A DNA stretch of 64,000 nucleotides, from contig NC_053398.1 in NCBI RefSeq assembly GCF_905171765.1, positions 48,948,323 to 49,012,322 of the forward strand. The letters run 5' to 3'. The position numbers were made by a program, and so were the translations under genes. Positions 45,171-55,882 of the stretch are shown here, one piece after another. The stretch's first letter is position 1, and each line of letters starts with the position of its first letter. The notes beneath the pieces were generated by a model that ran no database searches, was not told the DNA's origin, and worked only from the letters and a program-made list of their open reading frames with translations. Source of the stretch: Bufo bufo. Its lineage: Eukaryota; Chordata; Amphibia; Anura; Bufonidae.

Positions 45171-45683
45171 TGTAATGTTATACTTCCCTACTTCGTGAGA
45201 TTTCCCTACCCTCGTCACTTCCGGTCGCACAGCAGAGTGCGCATGCGCTGGGAGCCTCGCCGGTGGTTAGGGTAGGGAAAAATTATGGGCCAGTGCACAG
45301 GTGCGGTGATCGGATGGATGTTCTCAGCTGGACACCGGCCGACACTGCGCATGCACTGGGAGCCTCACCAGCGGTTAGGGAAGGGAAAAATTACGTATTG
45401 GTCAGTGCTTTTTCCCTACCCTAACCGCTGGTGAGGCTCGCAGTGTCGGCCGGTGTCCAGCTGAGAACATCCATCCGATCACCGCACCTGTGCACTGGCC
45501 CATAATTTTTCCCTACCGTAACCGCCGGCGAGGCTCCCAGCGCATGCGCACTCTGCTGTGAAATTTCCCTAACCCGTCGTTGTGCGCCTGCGCGGTGCTG
45601 AACACCTCCTCACGTCATGTCTGGTGCGACCGGAAGTGACGAGAGTAGGGAAATCTCACGAGGTAGGGAAGTATAACGTTACA
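45171..45683. mobile_element. TTTCCCTACC-repeat element nested in hAT end
   Basis: The terminal repeats are TGTAATGTTATACTTCCC and the complement of TGTAACGTTATACTTCCC. It interrupts the hAT-type right end CACCCCAAAGG-CCGG-CCCTG, leaving CCGG on the left and CCAG on the right, consistent with a 4-bp duplication with one change. The interior is palindromic around 45400 with TTCCCTACC/GGTAGGGAA blocks. It is related to 17813-18136. Confidence 0.75.
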
Positions 45684-46189
45684 CCAGCCCTGGTGTGCGA
45701 TCATTAATTTAGCCTACTTTTCCCTCCATGGGCACAACAATGTTAGCACCTGTGCCTATAACATAGTTCAGAAGGTGCTAGAAAACACAATGGGAAGATT
45801 TATCATTCCCCCTGCACCAGAATTGTGGCACTTAGAAGCCACACATTTTTGCACAAGCTTTGTTTTGCTCAAACAATTGTGACTTTTTGCTCAATCTTGC
45901 CACTTTGCTAAATTGGGCAGGGCATGGATCAGTTTTCTAGTGCATGTAAATTACTATAAGGTAACTTACCTTATAGTCCGGTTCGACAGTCTCCGGAGCA
46001 GTCCTTCTGTCTGGGCTGGGGCGGGCTGTAGTCGGCAGACCTTGACGCGGTAAGTGACACAGGAACAAGCAGGATGCGAGCGGAGCGCCTGCTGCTCCAG
46101 TCCTACACACTGGCCAATCAGCAGCAGAATCTTTGCGCTGCGAAAAGCTGATTGGCCAGTGTGAACTGTGAAATGGTGCAGACGTGTGG

Positions 46190-46330
46190 ATGACACACTG
46201 TTGTGGGGGGGGGGGGGGGCTCTGTGGATGACACACTGTTGTGGGGGGGGGGGCTCTGTGGATGACACACTGTTGTGGGGGGGGCTCTGTGGATGACACA
46301 TATATAGCAGCATATACAGTGTCATCCACA
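46190..46330. repeat. Short GTGGATGACACACTGTTG minisatellite
   Basis: Three to four units with G runs of variable length, ending in an inverted TGTCATCCACAG. It is similar in motif to the 25670-26516 array (TGTGGATGAC plus G run). Confidence 0.85.
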
Positions 46331-46724
46331 GATCCCCCATAACAGTGTCCCTGTGAGTAAATGATCCCCAATACACTGCGCATGCGCGAAAAAGACGACT
46401 TGGCGCAGGCGCAGTAGAGGTTAACAAAATGCAAACAAAAATAAAGGTTAACAAAATGCAAATATCTAGACCTCTTTAGCACCTCTGTGACGTTTAATTG
46501 ACAGTATTAGGTCTATATCGTGGAAAATAGTTTTAAGGAAATGAAATAAAGATTTAAAATTTTATATTAGTCAGCACTTCAAGCTAGACGTAATGCAAAA
46601 CTATCTCCCACAATATAGACATAATACTGTCAAGTAAACGGAACACCGGCATCTGGTGTTGTAATGGCAGCGGGGCCCGGTGCAGTCACTGTATTCTATT
46701 ACACCGGGCCCCGCTCACTGTAAT

Positions 46725-47855
46725 ACTAATATTCCGATGTGAACAACTTGAAATCCTCTGCGATCCTCTCCCTCTCTGTACTCACAAACTCAGTAACAGG
46801 CCGGGTGGCAGCGCAACTCACTGAGTTTATGAATGAAGCAGGCGGAGCAGGCGCGTGACGTCAGTGAGTTGCGCTGCCGCCCGGCCTGCTACTGAGTTTT
46901 AGAGATGGGAAGTTCGGATCTTTTTCATGAATCGGATCTTCGGTTCACTTCCTGAGCCGGCAGAAGCAAGTGAACTGAAGATCAATGCGCATGCTCAGTT
47001 CATCGAATCTTCGGTTCACTTGCTGAGTCGGCTCTCAAGTGAACCGAAGGTCTGGAGGGACTGGCTCCTGGCAAACACAGCTCTGCTGCAGTGGAGCAGA
47101 CTGATATAATTACACTGTATAGTTATTGCAGAGATTTAGATAATGGTCTAAGAGTTTATTAGTTAAAAGAATCAAATGAGTCAGAGACTGTGTCACCGAG
47201 TCCCTGCCAGGCTTCCTGCTCTGCTACATTGCTGCAAGCACCCTGTACACACACAGCTCTGCTACATACCCTGTACACACACAGCTCTGCTACATTGCTG
47301 CAAGCACCCTGTACACACACAGCTCTGCTACATTGCTGCAAGCACCCTGTACACACACAGCTCTGCTACATTGCTGCAAGCACCCTGTACACACACAGCT
47401 CTGCTACATTGCTGCAAACACCCTGTACACACACAGCTCTGCTACATTGCTGCAAACACCCTGTACACACACAGCTCTGCTACATTGCTGCAAGCACCCT
47501 GTACACACACAGCTCTGCTACATGCAATTCTATACCACCCCCCCGGACGGACTTGTCAGGAGACAGGGAGCCGCAGAGCAGGAAGCCTGGCTGGACTCGG
47601 TGACACAGTCTGTGACTCATTCGATTCTTTTAACTAATAAACTCTCAGACGATTCTCTGAGTCCCTGCGACTCCCCCTGTGCTGTGAGTCAGTGCTGGCT
47701 GCCTTTGATTGGTTGGAGGGCGGGGAGGGGCGGGGCTAGCTTCCACTGTCGGCTCCTATTACACTGCCTGCTGCTGAGGTTTTGAGTACAGAGAGGGAGA
47801 GGATCGCAGGGGATTTCAAGTTCACATAGGAATATTACTATTACAGTGAGCGGGG
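46725..47855. repeat. Large palindrome with spacer in third hAT
   Basis: Left arm blocks CTGTAATACTAATATTCC, GTGAACAACTTGAAATCC and GATCCTCTCCCTCTCTGTAC recur inverted at 47775-47850. The spacer has its own palindrome (CCGAGTCCCTGCCAGGCTTC against CCTGGCTGGACTCGG) and the 38-bp array. Confidence 0.75.
47228..47530 (+). repeat. 38-bp minisatellite, about eight units
   Basis: The unit combines CTGCTACATTGCTGCAAGCA and CCCTGTACACACACAG. Two early units are shortened. Plus-strand frames of Cys-Thr-His-Thr-Ala type come from the array and are not genes. Confidence 0.92.
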
Positions 47856-48190
47856 CCCGGTGTTATGTTATTCTGGGGCAGGCCCCCATCCCGGCCGGGC
47901 CCTCGGACCATGTCCGAAGTGACCGACCGGTCAGTCCGCCCCTGGACGTGCCAGACGCACGGCACGGAGGATCATCAGGTGACAGGTCAGACACAGAGGA
48001 GGAGGAATCAGGTCAGACAGGGGAGGGGCAGATGGAGGGGGCGGGGGGCCCGCCCCGAGGGAGAACACAAGTGCCGCCTCGCCTGCCGCATATTACATTG
48101 CGAGCTGTCGGCCGCCCGGCGCCCCTGTTGCTATGGCGCCCTGTGCGGCCGCACAGCCCGCACACCCCAAAGGCCGGCCCTGCAGACGAG

Positions 48191-48445
48191 CAATAGTGTG
48201 GGGTAAGAGTAAAGCTGATACTGAAATGGAGGGTTGGTGGGGGGGGATGCAAGTATTTGGAATATGTATATCAGGTTTACATGTCTCATTGCATATGTTA
48301 AGACCTGTTTCTTGATGTAGCCTTATTGTACAATACTTTTCTTTATGACGTGCATAAAAACCCTAATAAAATGATCAGATTAAAAAAAAAGAACGTGAGT
48401 TATTACTGAAAGTAGGTCATTGGGGAGAAAGTAGAATCTGGAATA
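48191..48445 (+). mobile_element. Possible retrotransposon 3' end
   Basis: AATAAAATGATCAGATT followed by nine A at 48365-48390 looks like a polyadenylated 3' end. There is no recognisable upstream coding part, because the hAT adjoins directly. Confidence 0.35.
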
Positions 48446-48449
48446 TTAA

Positions 48450-49186
48450 AGGGGTTGTCTTGCCTCAGCAAAGGCATTTATCATGTAGACAGAGTTAAAG
48501 AGGACCTTTCACCAGAGGAAAGCCTCTAAACTAACTATACAGACGTGTAGCCAGGCTATGAGCTGAGCGCTGCGATTGGCCAGCGCTACAGCATAGGAGA
48601 AGAAGACGCCGGCAGGATCAAGTGGGTGGAGCCTAACTACTTACATACCGGAGGCTATACCGGGCGAACGGAGCGGCGCCCGGGGATAACAGTAAGTGCA
48701 GAGGGATCCCTGGGCGCCGCTCTACACGTCTGTATAGTTAGTTTAGAGGCTTTCCTCTGGTGAAAGGTCCTCTTTAATACAAGCCACTAACTAATGTATT
48801 ATGATTGTCCATATTGCCTCCTTTGCTGGCTTCATTTGTTTTTCTATCACATTATACACTGCTCGTTTCGAGGGGTTATGACCACTTTGCAATCCAGCAG
48901 CGGTGACCGTGCTTGCACATTATAGGAAAAAGCCCCAGCCTATGCGCACTCCTGCGGTCCCAGCCACCAGAGAGGCCAACTTTTTTTCCTATAGTGTGCA
49001 AGCACGGCCACCGCTGCTGGATTTCAGGGAGGTCATAACCCCTGAATACGAGCAGTATATAATGTGATGGAAAAATTAATAAAGCCAGCAAAGGAGACAA
49101 TATGGACAATCACAATATATTAGTAAGTGCCTTGTATTAACTTTGTCTACATGATAAATGCCACTTGCTGAAGTGAGACAACCCCT
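48450..49186. mobile_element. Outer TTAA foldback element
   Basis: TTAA at 48446-48449 and 49187-49190 enclose AGGGGTTGTCTTGCCTCAGC and its right-hand partner. The arms pair over more than 180 bp (CATTTATCATGTAGAC with GTCTACATGATAAATG, CCATATTGCCTCC with GGAGACAATATGG). The left arm is interrupted by 48499-48773. Confidence 0.88.
48499..48773. mobile_element. TTAA element nested in an arm of the outer element
   Basis: TTAA at 48495-48498 and 48774-48777 flank AGAGGACCTTTCACCAGAGG and its exact complement; the inverted repeats run to about 55 bp. The right arm of the outer element shows the uninterrupted site with a single TTAA, proving insertion and duplication. Confidence 0.9.
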
Positions 49187-49322
49187 TTAATGATCAGTAA
49201 AATGTTCACCATACACTTTCCTCTAACTACTGCCATCACTTGGTGACAAACTCCATGACACCAATAATAAAACGCATGAATTTATACAATACTGCACAAT
49301 GGCACCAGGAGACAGCGCTTAA

Positions 49323-49680
49323 GGGTCCATTCACACGTCCGTAAGTGTTTTGCGGATCCGCAAATTGCGGATCCGCAAAACACGGACACCTGCAATGTGC
49401 GATCCGCAATTTTCGGATCCGCACATCATAGACACTATAATAGAAAATGCCTTTCCTGGTCTGCAATTGCGGACAAGAATAGGACATGTTCTATTTTTTT
49501 CATGAACGAAATTGCGGATCCCGAAAAAATGGATCCCGAAAAAACGGATGCGGATCCCGAAAATGCAGATGCGGATCCAGGAAATGTGGATTTGCATCCG
49601 TTCCAGCCCCATTGAAAGTGAATGGGTCCGCAAATTGCGGAACGAATGCGGACCCAAATTACGGACGTGTGAATGGACCC
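49323..49680. mobile_element. MITE, GGGTCCATTCACACGTCCG ends
   Basis: Exact terminal repeats of 19 bp flanked by TTAA on both sides (49319-49322, 49681-49684). The interior is full of GCGGATCCG and TGCGGATC inverted blocks. Confidence 0.85.
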
Positions 49681-49684
49681 TTAA

Positions 49685-50002
49685 ATAGCGGATTGTCCTG
49701 TAACTCTAAATCCAGAGAATATAGGGACTGTCATATGAATTTACAGTATATATAACTGTACCTATATACTGTAGAACCACTTCTCCCTGCCTTCCATACT
49801 TCAATGATGAGCACTGACTGCCCTTTCTCCAGGATTTCCCATTATTTGGTGAGCGTGGCGGCCATATAGAGCACTCATTCGATATCAGCACTTACTACTG
49901 ACAGTGTAGAGATGTCATGTAGACAGGGCAGTATATAGTATATCAGGTCACTTATATCACCGTATAGGAGGGCAGCAGCATGACGGCGCTACATGTTAGA
50001 AG
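49685..50002. other. No gene recognised
   Basis: Short spacer without credible frames. Confidence 0.3.
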
Positions 50003-50160
50003 CAGGGGTCAGCAACCTTCGGCACTCCAGCTGTTGTGAAACTACAATTCCTGCCATGCTCCATTGATTTCTATGGGAGTTAGGAGAAGAGCAGAGCAAG
50101 TGTGCATGCTGGGAGTTGTAGTTTCACAACACCTGGAGTGCCGGAAGTTGCCTACCCCTG
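50003..50160. mobile_element. 158-bp hAT MITE
   Basis: CAGGGGTCAGCAACCTTCGG and its right counterpart CCGGAAGTTGCCTACCCCTG, with inner GTTGTGAAACTACA / TGTAGTTTCACAAC. Flanks GTTAGAAG and TGTTAGAG indicate an 8-bp duplication with a one-base slip. Confidence 0.82.
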
Positions 50161-50617
50161 TGTTAGAGTGAGCCAGGACCATCTTCAGCCTTCAGTACTG
50201 CGCTGAAGACAGATTAGGGACTTCAGAGACAGTTTTATTTTACCTTGAAAAAAGGTACAAAAATCACCTAATAAAGTATATTGCATAAATAATAATCACT
50301 TCCCCATCACATAAAAAAAAAGTGCAGTAACTCTTTAAATGTACTGGTATGATGCAACTATGAATCTAGCCTTAGCTATCTATGTATGTGTTATCCAGTG
50401 CTGTACCGACTTCATGGAAATTTGAGCTCAGCAGTGAGATAGGACATCCTGTTTCCAGTGATCAAGTGTTTATTTGCAATGTGATGTCACAGTACAGATA
50501 ACCCCCTTGCTTCAGTAATAGTTGCCTCTAAAGGTAGAATCCTTTTTTGTTTCTTGCGGAGCAAATTGTATTTTTTGGTGAGACCATTTTGGGAGGTTCC
50601 AGGAAACGTCCAGAATA
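50161..50617 (+). other. Presumed Gypsy leader region
   Basis: It precedes the gag start after removal of the inserted transposon. No copy of the 3' LTR start (TGTAAGAGATGTC) is visible here, so the 5' LTR is missing, truncated or its matching part lies beyond the window's right edge. Confidence 0.35.
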
Positions 50618-52180
50618 CACTGCGTGCAGAATTATTAGGCAAATGAGTATTTTGACCACATCATCCTCTTTATGCATGTTGTCTTACTCCAAGCTGTATA
50701 GGCTCGAAAGCCTACTACCAATTAAGCATATTAGGTGATGTGCATCTCTGTAATGAGAAGGGGTGTGGTCTAATGACATCAACACCCTATATTAGGTGTG
50801 CGTAATTATTAGGCAACTTCCTTTCCTTTGGCAAAATGGGTCAAAAGAATGACTTGACAGGCTCAGAAAAGTCAAAAATAGTGAGATATCTTGCAGAGGG
50901 ATGCAGCACTCTTAAAATTGCAAAGCTTCTGAAGCGTGATCATCGAACAATCAAGCGTTTCATTCCAAATAGTCAACAGGGTCGCAAGAAGCGTGTGGAA
51001 AAACCAAGGAGCAAAATAACTGCCCATGAACTGAGAAAAGTCAAGCGTGCAGCTGCCAAGATGCCACTTGCCACCAGTTTGGCCATATTTCAGAGCTGCA
51101 ACATCACTGGAGTGCCCAAAAGCACAAGGTGTGCAATACTCAGAGACAGGGCCAAGGTAAGAAAGGCTGAAAGACGACCACCACTGAACAAGACACACAA
51201 GCTGAAACGTCAAGACTGGGCCAAGAAATATCTCAAGACTGATTTTTCTAAGGTTTTATGGACTGATGAAATGAGAGTGAGTCTTGATGGGCCAGATGGA
51301 TGGGCCCGTGGCTGGATTGGTAAAGGGCAGAGAGCTCCAGTCCGACTCAGACGCCAGCAAGGTGGAGGTGGAGTACTGGTTTGGGCTGGTATCATCAAAG
51401 ATGAGCTTGTGGGGCCTTTTCGGGTTGAGGATGGAGTCAAGCTCAACTCCCAGTCCTACTGCCAGTTTCTGGAAGACACCTTCTTCAAGCAGTGGTACAG
51501 GAAGAAGTCTGCATCCTTCAAGAAAAACATGATTTTCATGCAGGACAATGCTCCATCACACGCGTCCAAGTACTCCACAGCATGGCTGGCAAGAAAGGGT
51601 ATAAAAGAAGAAAATCGAATGACATGGCCTCCTTGTTCACCTGATCTGAACCCCATTGAGAACCTGTGGTCCATCATCAAATGTGAGATTTACAAGGAGG
51701 GAAAACAGTACACCTCTCTGAACAGTGTCTGGGAGGCTGTGGTTGCTGCTGCACGCAATGTTGATGGTGAACAGATCAAAACACTGACAGAATCCATGGA
51801 TGGCAGGCTTTTGAGTGTCCTTGCAAAGAAAGGTGGCTATATTGGTCACTGATTTGTTTTTGTTTTGTTTTTGAATGTCAGAAATGTATATTTGTGAATG
51901 TTGAGATGTTATATTGGTTTCGCTGGTAAAAATAAATAATTGAAATGGGTATATATTTGTTTTTTGTTAAGTTGCCTAATAATTATGCACATTAATAGTC
52001 ACCTGCACACACAGATATCCCCCTAAAATAGCTAAAACTAAAAACAAACTAAAAACTACTTCCAAAAATATTCAGCTTTGATATTAATGAGTTTTTTGGG
52101 TTCATTGAAAACATGGTTGTTGTTCAATAATAAAATGAATCCTCAAAAATACAACTTGCCTAATAATTCTGCACTCCCTG
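50618..52180 (+). mobile_element. Tc1/mariner transposon, DD37E (TRT-like), intact
   Basis: TA dinucleotides at 50616-50617 and 52181-52182 flank the element. The outer ends share GTGCAGAATTATTAGGCAA. A second internal motif TAATTATTAGGCAACTT near 50806-50822 is mirrored at about 51967-51985, giving the IR/DR layout (two transposase sites per end, about 205-215 bp apart) known from Sleeping Beauty-like elements. The total is 1,563 bp with one open transposase gene. It sits at the start of the Gypsy gag. Confidence 0.93.
50836..51852 (+). CDS. Tc1/mariner-family transposase, full length
   Basis: 338 codons without interruption. The N-terminal helix-turn-helix pair (about 1-110) includes LKIAKLLKRDHRTIKRF and a basic GRKKR at 49-53, a possible AT-hook or nuclear signal. 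The catalytic core has Asp144 in WTDEMRVS, Asp237 in MQDNAPSH and Glu275 in SPDLNPIENLW. There are 37 residues between the second Asp and the Glu, the DD37E spacing of the vertebrate TRT group rather than DD34E of classical Tc1. A Gly-rich loop (QQGGGGVLVWAG) follows the first Asp as in the family. It would cut and paste the element at TA sites in the nucleus. The ATG is the first in frame after the left inner repeat. Activity is possible but untested. Confidence 0.95.
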   Translation: MGQKNDLTGSEKSKIVRYLAEGCSTLKIAKLLKRDHRTIKRFIPNSQQGRKKRVEKPRSKITAHELRKVKRAAAKMPLATSLAIFQSCNITGVPKSTRCAILRDRAKVRKAERRPPLNKTHKLKRQDWAKKYLKTDFSKVLWTDEMRVSLDGPDGWARGWIGKGQRAPVRLRRQQGGGGVLVWAGIIKDELVGPFRVEDGVKLNSQSYCQFLEDTFFKQWYRKKSASFKKNMIFMQDNAPSHASKYSTAWLARKGIKEENRMTWPPCSPDLNPIENLWSIIKCEIYKEGKQYTSLNSVWEAVVAAARNVDGEQIKTLTESMDGRLLSVLAKKGGYIGH

Positions 52181-52182
52181 TA

Positions 52183-53298
52183 ATGGAGGAACAGATTAGA
52201 GAGCTGAGTACCAGAAGTAAAGACTCAAGTAACAGTCAGCCAAAACCAGTGCCAGTCCCGATTACTCAAAGACTACACCATGGTAGCTTGCCAGAGGTGA
52301 CAATCAGAAAAGACTTTAAGATCACAGGCCAGATTGGAGAAAAAGAGCAGAACGATAAACTGTCCTATACCAACTTAATGCACCAAATCGACCTGGGACT
52401 ACAGAAAGGATATCCTGAGACTGAGATTATTGAAGCAGTGGTCAAAGCTATTAGCCCTGGCCTAAGCCTTAGAGGTATGCTGGAGATGAAAAATGGACTG
52501 ACTAGTGCAACTTAGACGAATCTTGAAAAGTCACTACAAGGAGGAGAATGCCTCAGAACTGTACCAGCAACTCCTTAATATTTCCCAGAAAAGCGACGAG
52601 ACTCCACAGAATTTCCTGTTCAGAGCTATTGAATTGAAAAATCGGCTGCTATTCGTCTCCCACGGTGAAGGCTCGGAAGAACATTTTGGGACTGAGCTGA
52701 TCCAGAAGAAATTTCTAAGATCAGTGGGTACTGGACTGAGAAATGACCACATCAAATTCCAATTAAAGCAGTATTTAGATGACCCTTCCATTCCAGATGA
52801 GGTGCTCATAGAGAAAACAAATGAAGCCGCTAATATGGAGATTGAAGGGGAACAGAAGCAAAAGAAAGCTCAACATAGCAGTTCAACCAAAGGCAAGGAA
52901 TGTCAGTGTAACACCTTACAGTGTCCTCAGGAACCAAGTGTCCTGACAACAACTGCCAACACCACACCTTGGTCTCCACCACAGGAAAGTAGTCCAACGA
53001 TTCAACAGCTATCGAAGAGCAACTCTGACCTGGAAAAGCTGATTCTGCAGATGCAAAAAGAGATGATAGAGATGAAGACACTCCTCCAAGATTCAAGGAC
53101 CCAACGAGACCGTGAATTCCGAGGGCAACAGTGGGTACGAGTAATGGATGTTGTCAATCCTGTAAAAGGACTGGTCGGATAAGTACCTGCGATCATTGCT
53201 TCAACTGTGGACGATCTGGACATAGAGCAAGATATTGCCAAACACCCAGACCAAACCATTTAAATGGGAGAGGGTTGCTGTCAAGGGACCGACAGTAA
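52183..53298 (+). pseudogene. Ty3/Gypsy gag (capsid and nucleocapsid), frameshifted
   Basis: It begins MEEQIREL at the ATG overlapping the TA duplication of the inserted transposon. A capsid-like helical region follows, with a first frame change near 52505 and a second near 53160 that returns to the original frame. The nucleocapsid has one CCHC knuckle, CFNCGRSGHRARYC, at about 53197-53238. The stop is TAA at 53296-53298. Gag would package the element RNA in cytoplasmic particles. The two compensating frame changes make it non-functional in its present form. A start upstream of the transposon cannot be excluded, but stops occur there. Confidence 0.85.
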
Positions 53299-55882
53299 CC
53301 TGCACTAGAACCAACCCTGTGTCCCAAAGTGCATCCCCTGTAGGTAGCAAGCCAGCAAGCTTCAAAACAACGGCTGGTAGGGGAAATCCAGACTCCGTTC
53401 AAAGAGTGCCCAACTGCTATAGCCAAAGATGCCTTCAGATGGCTGAGCAAGTACCAACTCACGTGGATGGCGTGACCATGAGACAGAACCACAAGCTACT
53501 GAGTCTCGTTGGGAAAAGGTGCCTTGTGAACTGTGAAATAGACAATACTCCTCTCCAAGCCCTATGGGACACTGGCTCCCAGGTGAGCATCATCAATGAG
53601 AACTGGAGACAGCGGGTTCTGCCACATACAGTGCTCCGATTTTTGGAAGAATTGCTGGGGCCAGAAGTCCTCTGTGGGAAGGCTGCCAATGAGACTGAAA
53701 TTCCTTTCTCCGGCTGGATTGAGGTAGTTTTTCAACTAACAGCGGGATGCAATAACACCAAGCAGCTAGTAGTGCCACTTGTGGTATCATCAGATGAGAA
53801 AGTCACAGAGATGTCAATCATTGGATATAATGTCATAGAAGAACTCTACAAGGAGACAGCTGCCAAAGGAAGGAGAACCATTACAGGGTTTGTGGACCTA
53901 CTAGGAGCCGCCTTGGAGTTGCCGACCCCCAAAGCAGAAGTCCTGGTGAGTCAACTACAAGCCAGCCTGAGAGAAACTGGTGGTACCGTACTAAAGACTG
54001 GTACAAAGAACCAAAGGATTCCGGCAAACACTGTGAAGTGTGTCAGATGTAGGGCTCACGCCAAACCAGCCTTGCAAGAGCAGACGGTCTTGTTTATACC
54101 TGATGAGATTCATGATGTGCCAGAAGGAATGTATATCGGGGAAACATTAGTGTCACTTAATAAGGGACAGTTTTCCAAACTATCCATCCCAATTTGGAAC
54201 ACCACCCAGCGAGACATTATCCTGCCAAGTCAGACCAGGATTGGGTGCCTCGAACCCATCAAGACAACATACCCATCTCAGGTGAAACCAAAAGAATCAG
54301 TGCATGTTGCCACTCACCCGGTGACTCATAGTCTACAGTCATCCAGATCAGGGCCAGAAGGTCGAATTGACAATTTAAACACAAGTCAGTCACTGGTAAG
54401 TTATGCTCATCAAGAACACTGGGATCCACCAGTACCTATAGGACACCTTTCCGAGGAAGATCAACAAATAGTCAAAGCAATTCTAAGGGAAGAATGCCAC
54501 GTCTTTGCTAAAGATGATTCTGACATTGAATGCATCCCTTCCCTACAATTACAACTGTGCCTTAAAGACAATACACCAGTTAGAAGAATTTACATGTCAC
54601 TGCCAAGGCCACTACACCAGGAGGTGAAAGAATATCTGCAGGATCTTCTGAACCGTGGATAGATCGCAGAGTCAAAATCATCATACTCTTCACCCATTGT
54701 GTGCGTGAGAAAGAAGGATGGTAGTTTAAGACTGTGTTGCGATTACAGGGAATTGAACCAGAAGTCCATCCTTGACCGCCATCCAATCCCTAGGATCCAA
54801 GACATGCTGGACAGCCTAGGAGGAAGTTCATGGTTTTCTGTGCTAGATCAAGGAAAAGCCTACCATCAAGGATTTGTGGAAGAAACCACAAGTCGACCAC
54901 TGACTGCCTTCATCACACCTTGGGGTCTGTATGAGTGGATCAGAATACCCTTTGGCCTTAGTTCTGCGCCAGCTAAATTCCAACGCAGCATGGAAACTTG
55001 TCTGGGACTGAGAGATGAGGTCTGTCTGCCGTACCTAGAGGACAACCTGGTTCACAGCAGATCATTCAAAGAACATGTGGAACATGTCCGGTTGGTACTG
55101 CAACGGTATCAGAAACATGGAGTAAAGTTAACAGCGAGGAAATGTGAACTTTTCAGAAACAAAGTCAGATTCTTAGGTAAAATCGTGTTCAAAGATGGCC
55201 ATTCCATGGATCCAGCAGACATCGCACCTGTGCTGGCCTTGAGGAACAACCAGCCAAAGACTGTTGGAGAACTCAGGAAGTTTTTAGGATTCATTTCCTA
55301 CTATCATCCTTACATCCAAAACTTTTCCAGGATTGCAAAGCCCTTGTATAATTTACTATCAGCGGATAAAACACCCACCATAACGTCAGTGCCAGCTCAA
55401 CAATCTAAGAAGAGGAAGAAGCCATCACCAAAACTAAAAGGTCAACTACCTTCTCATCAGTCTATAGTCTGGACTGACCACCACCAGGCTGTGCTGAACC
55501 AGCTCATTGACGTCTTAACTCATCCTCCAGTTATGGGTTACCCTGACTACAGCAAACCCTTTGTTCTGCACTGTGATGCCTCTCAAGAAGGACTAGGAGC
55601 TGTGTTGTACCAAGAGCAGGAGAATTGAAAGTAATTGCTTATGGGTCTAGAACTCTAACACCTGCTGAGAAAAACTATCACATGCATTCAGGAAAGCTAG
55701 AATTCCTTGCGATGAAATGGGCCATATGTGAAAGGTTCCGAGGATACCTATACTACTGTCCATCCTTTGTAGTGTATACTGACAACAATCCACTAACCTA
55801 TGTCCTAACTACTGCCAAACTTAATGCAACAGGCCATCGATGGGTTGCAGAACTCACTGACTTCAATTTCACTATCAAGTAT

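Larger units (their letters stand above)
45002..48182. mobile_element. Non-autonomous hAT (3.2 kb)
   Basis: The ends are CAGGGCCGGCCTT and AAGGCCGGCCCTG with a perfect 8-bp duplication CAGACGAG (44994-45001, 48183-48190). No transposase is present. Inside lie a second copy of its own right end (45149-45170 plus 45684-45691) broken by an insert, minisatellites and a large palindrome. The internal right-end copy suggests a composite of two hAT copies. Confidence 0.92.

Noticed and set aside
45739..45800. Possible second tRNA near the third hAT
   Set aside because: No foldable cloverleaf or B box could be found by eye.
47176..47785. Plus-strand Cys-His-Thr-rich frames of about 150 codons
   Set aside because: They arise from the 38-bp array and are open in more than one frame.
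47846..48206. GC-rich frames of 113-116 codons near the end of the third hAT
   Set aside because: Two overlapping frames of similar length inside transposon sequence, with no conserved motif.
51210..51849. Minus-strand frames opposite the transposase
   Set aside because: Shadow frames of a well-supported plus-strand gene, without recognisable domains.
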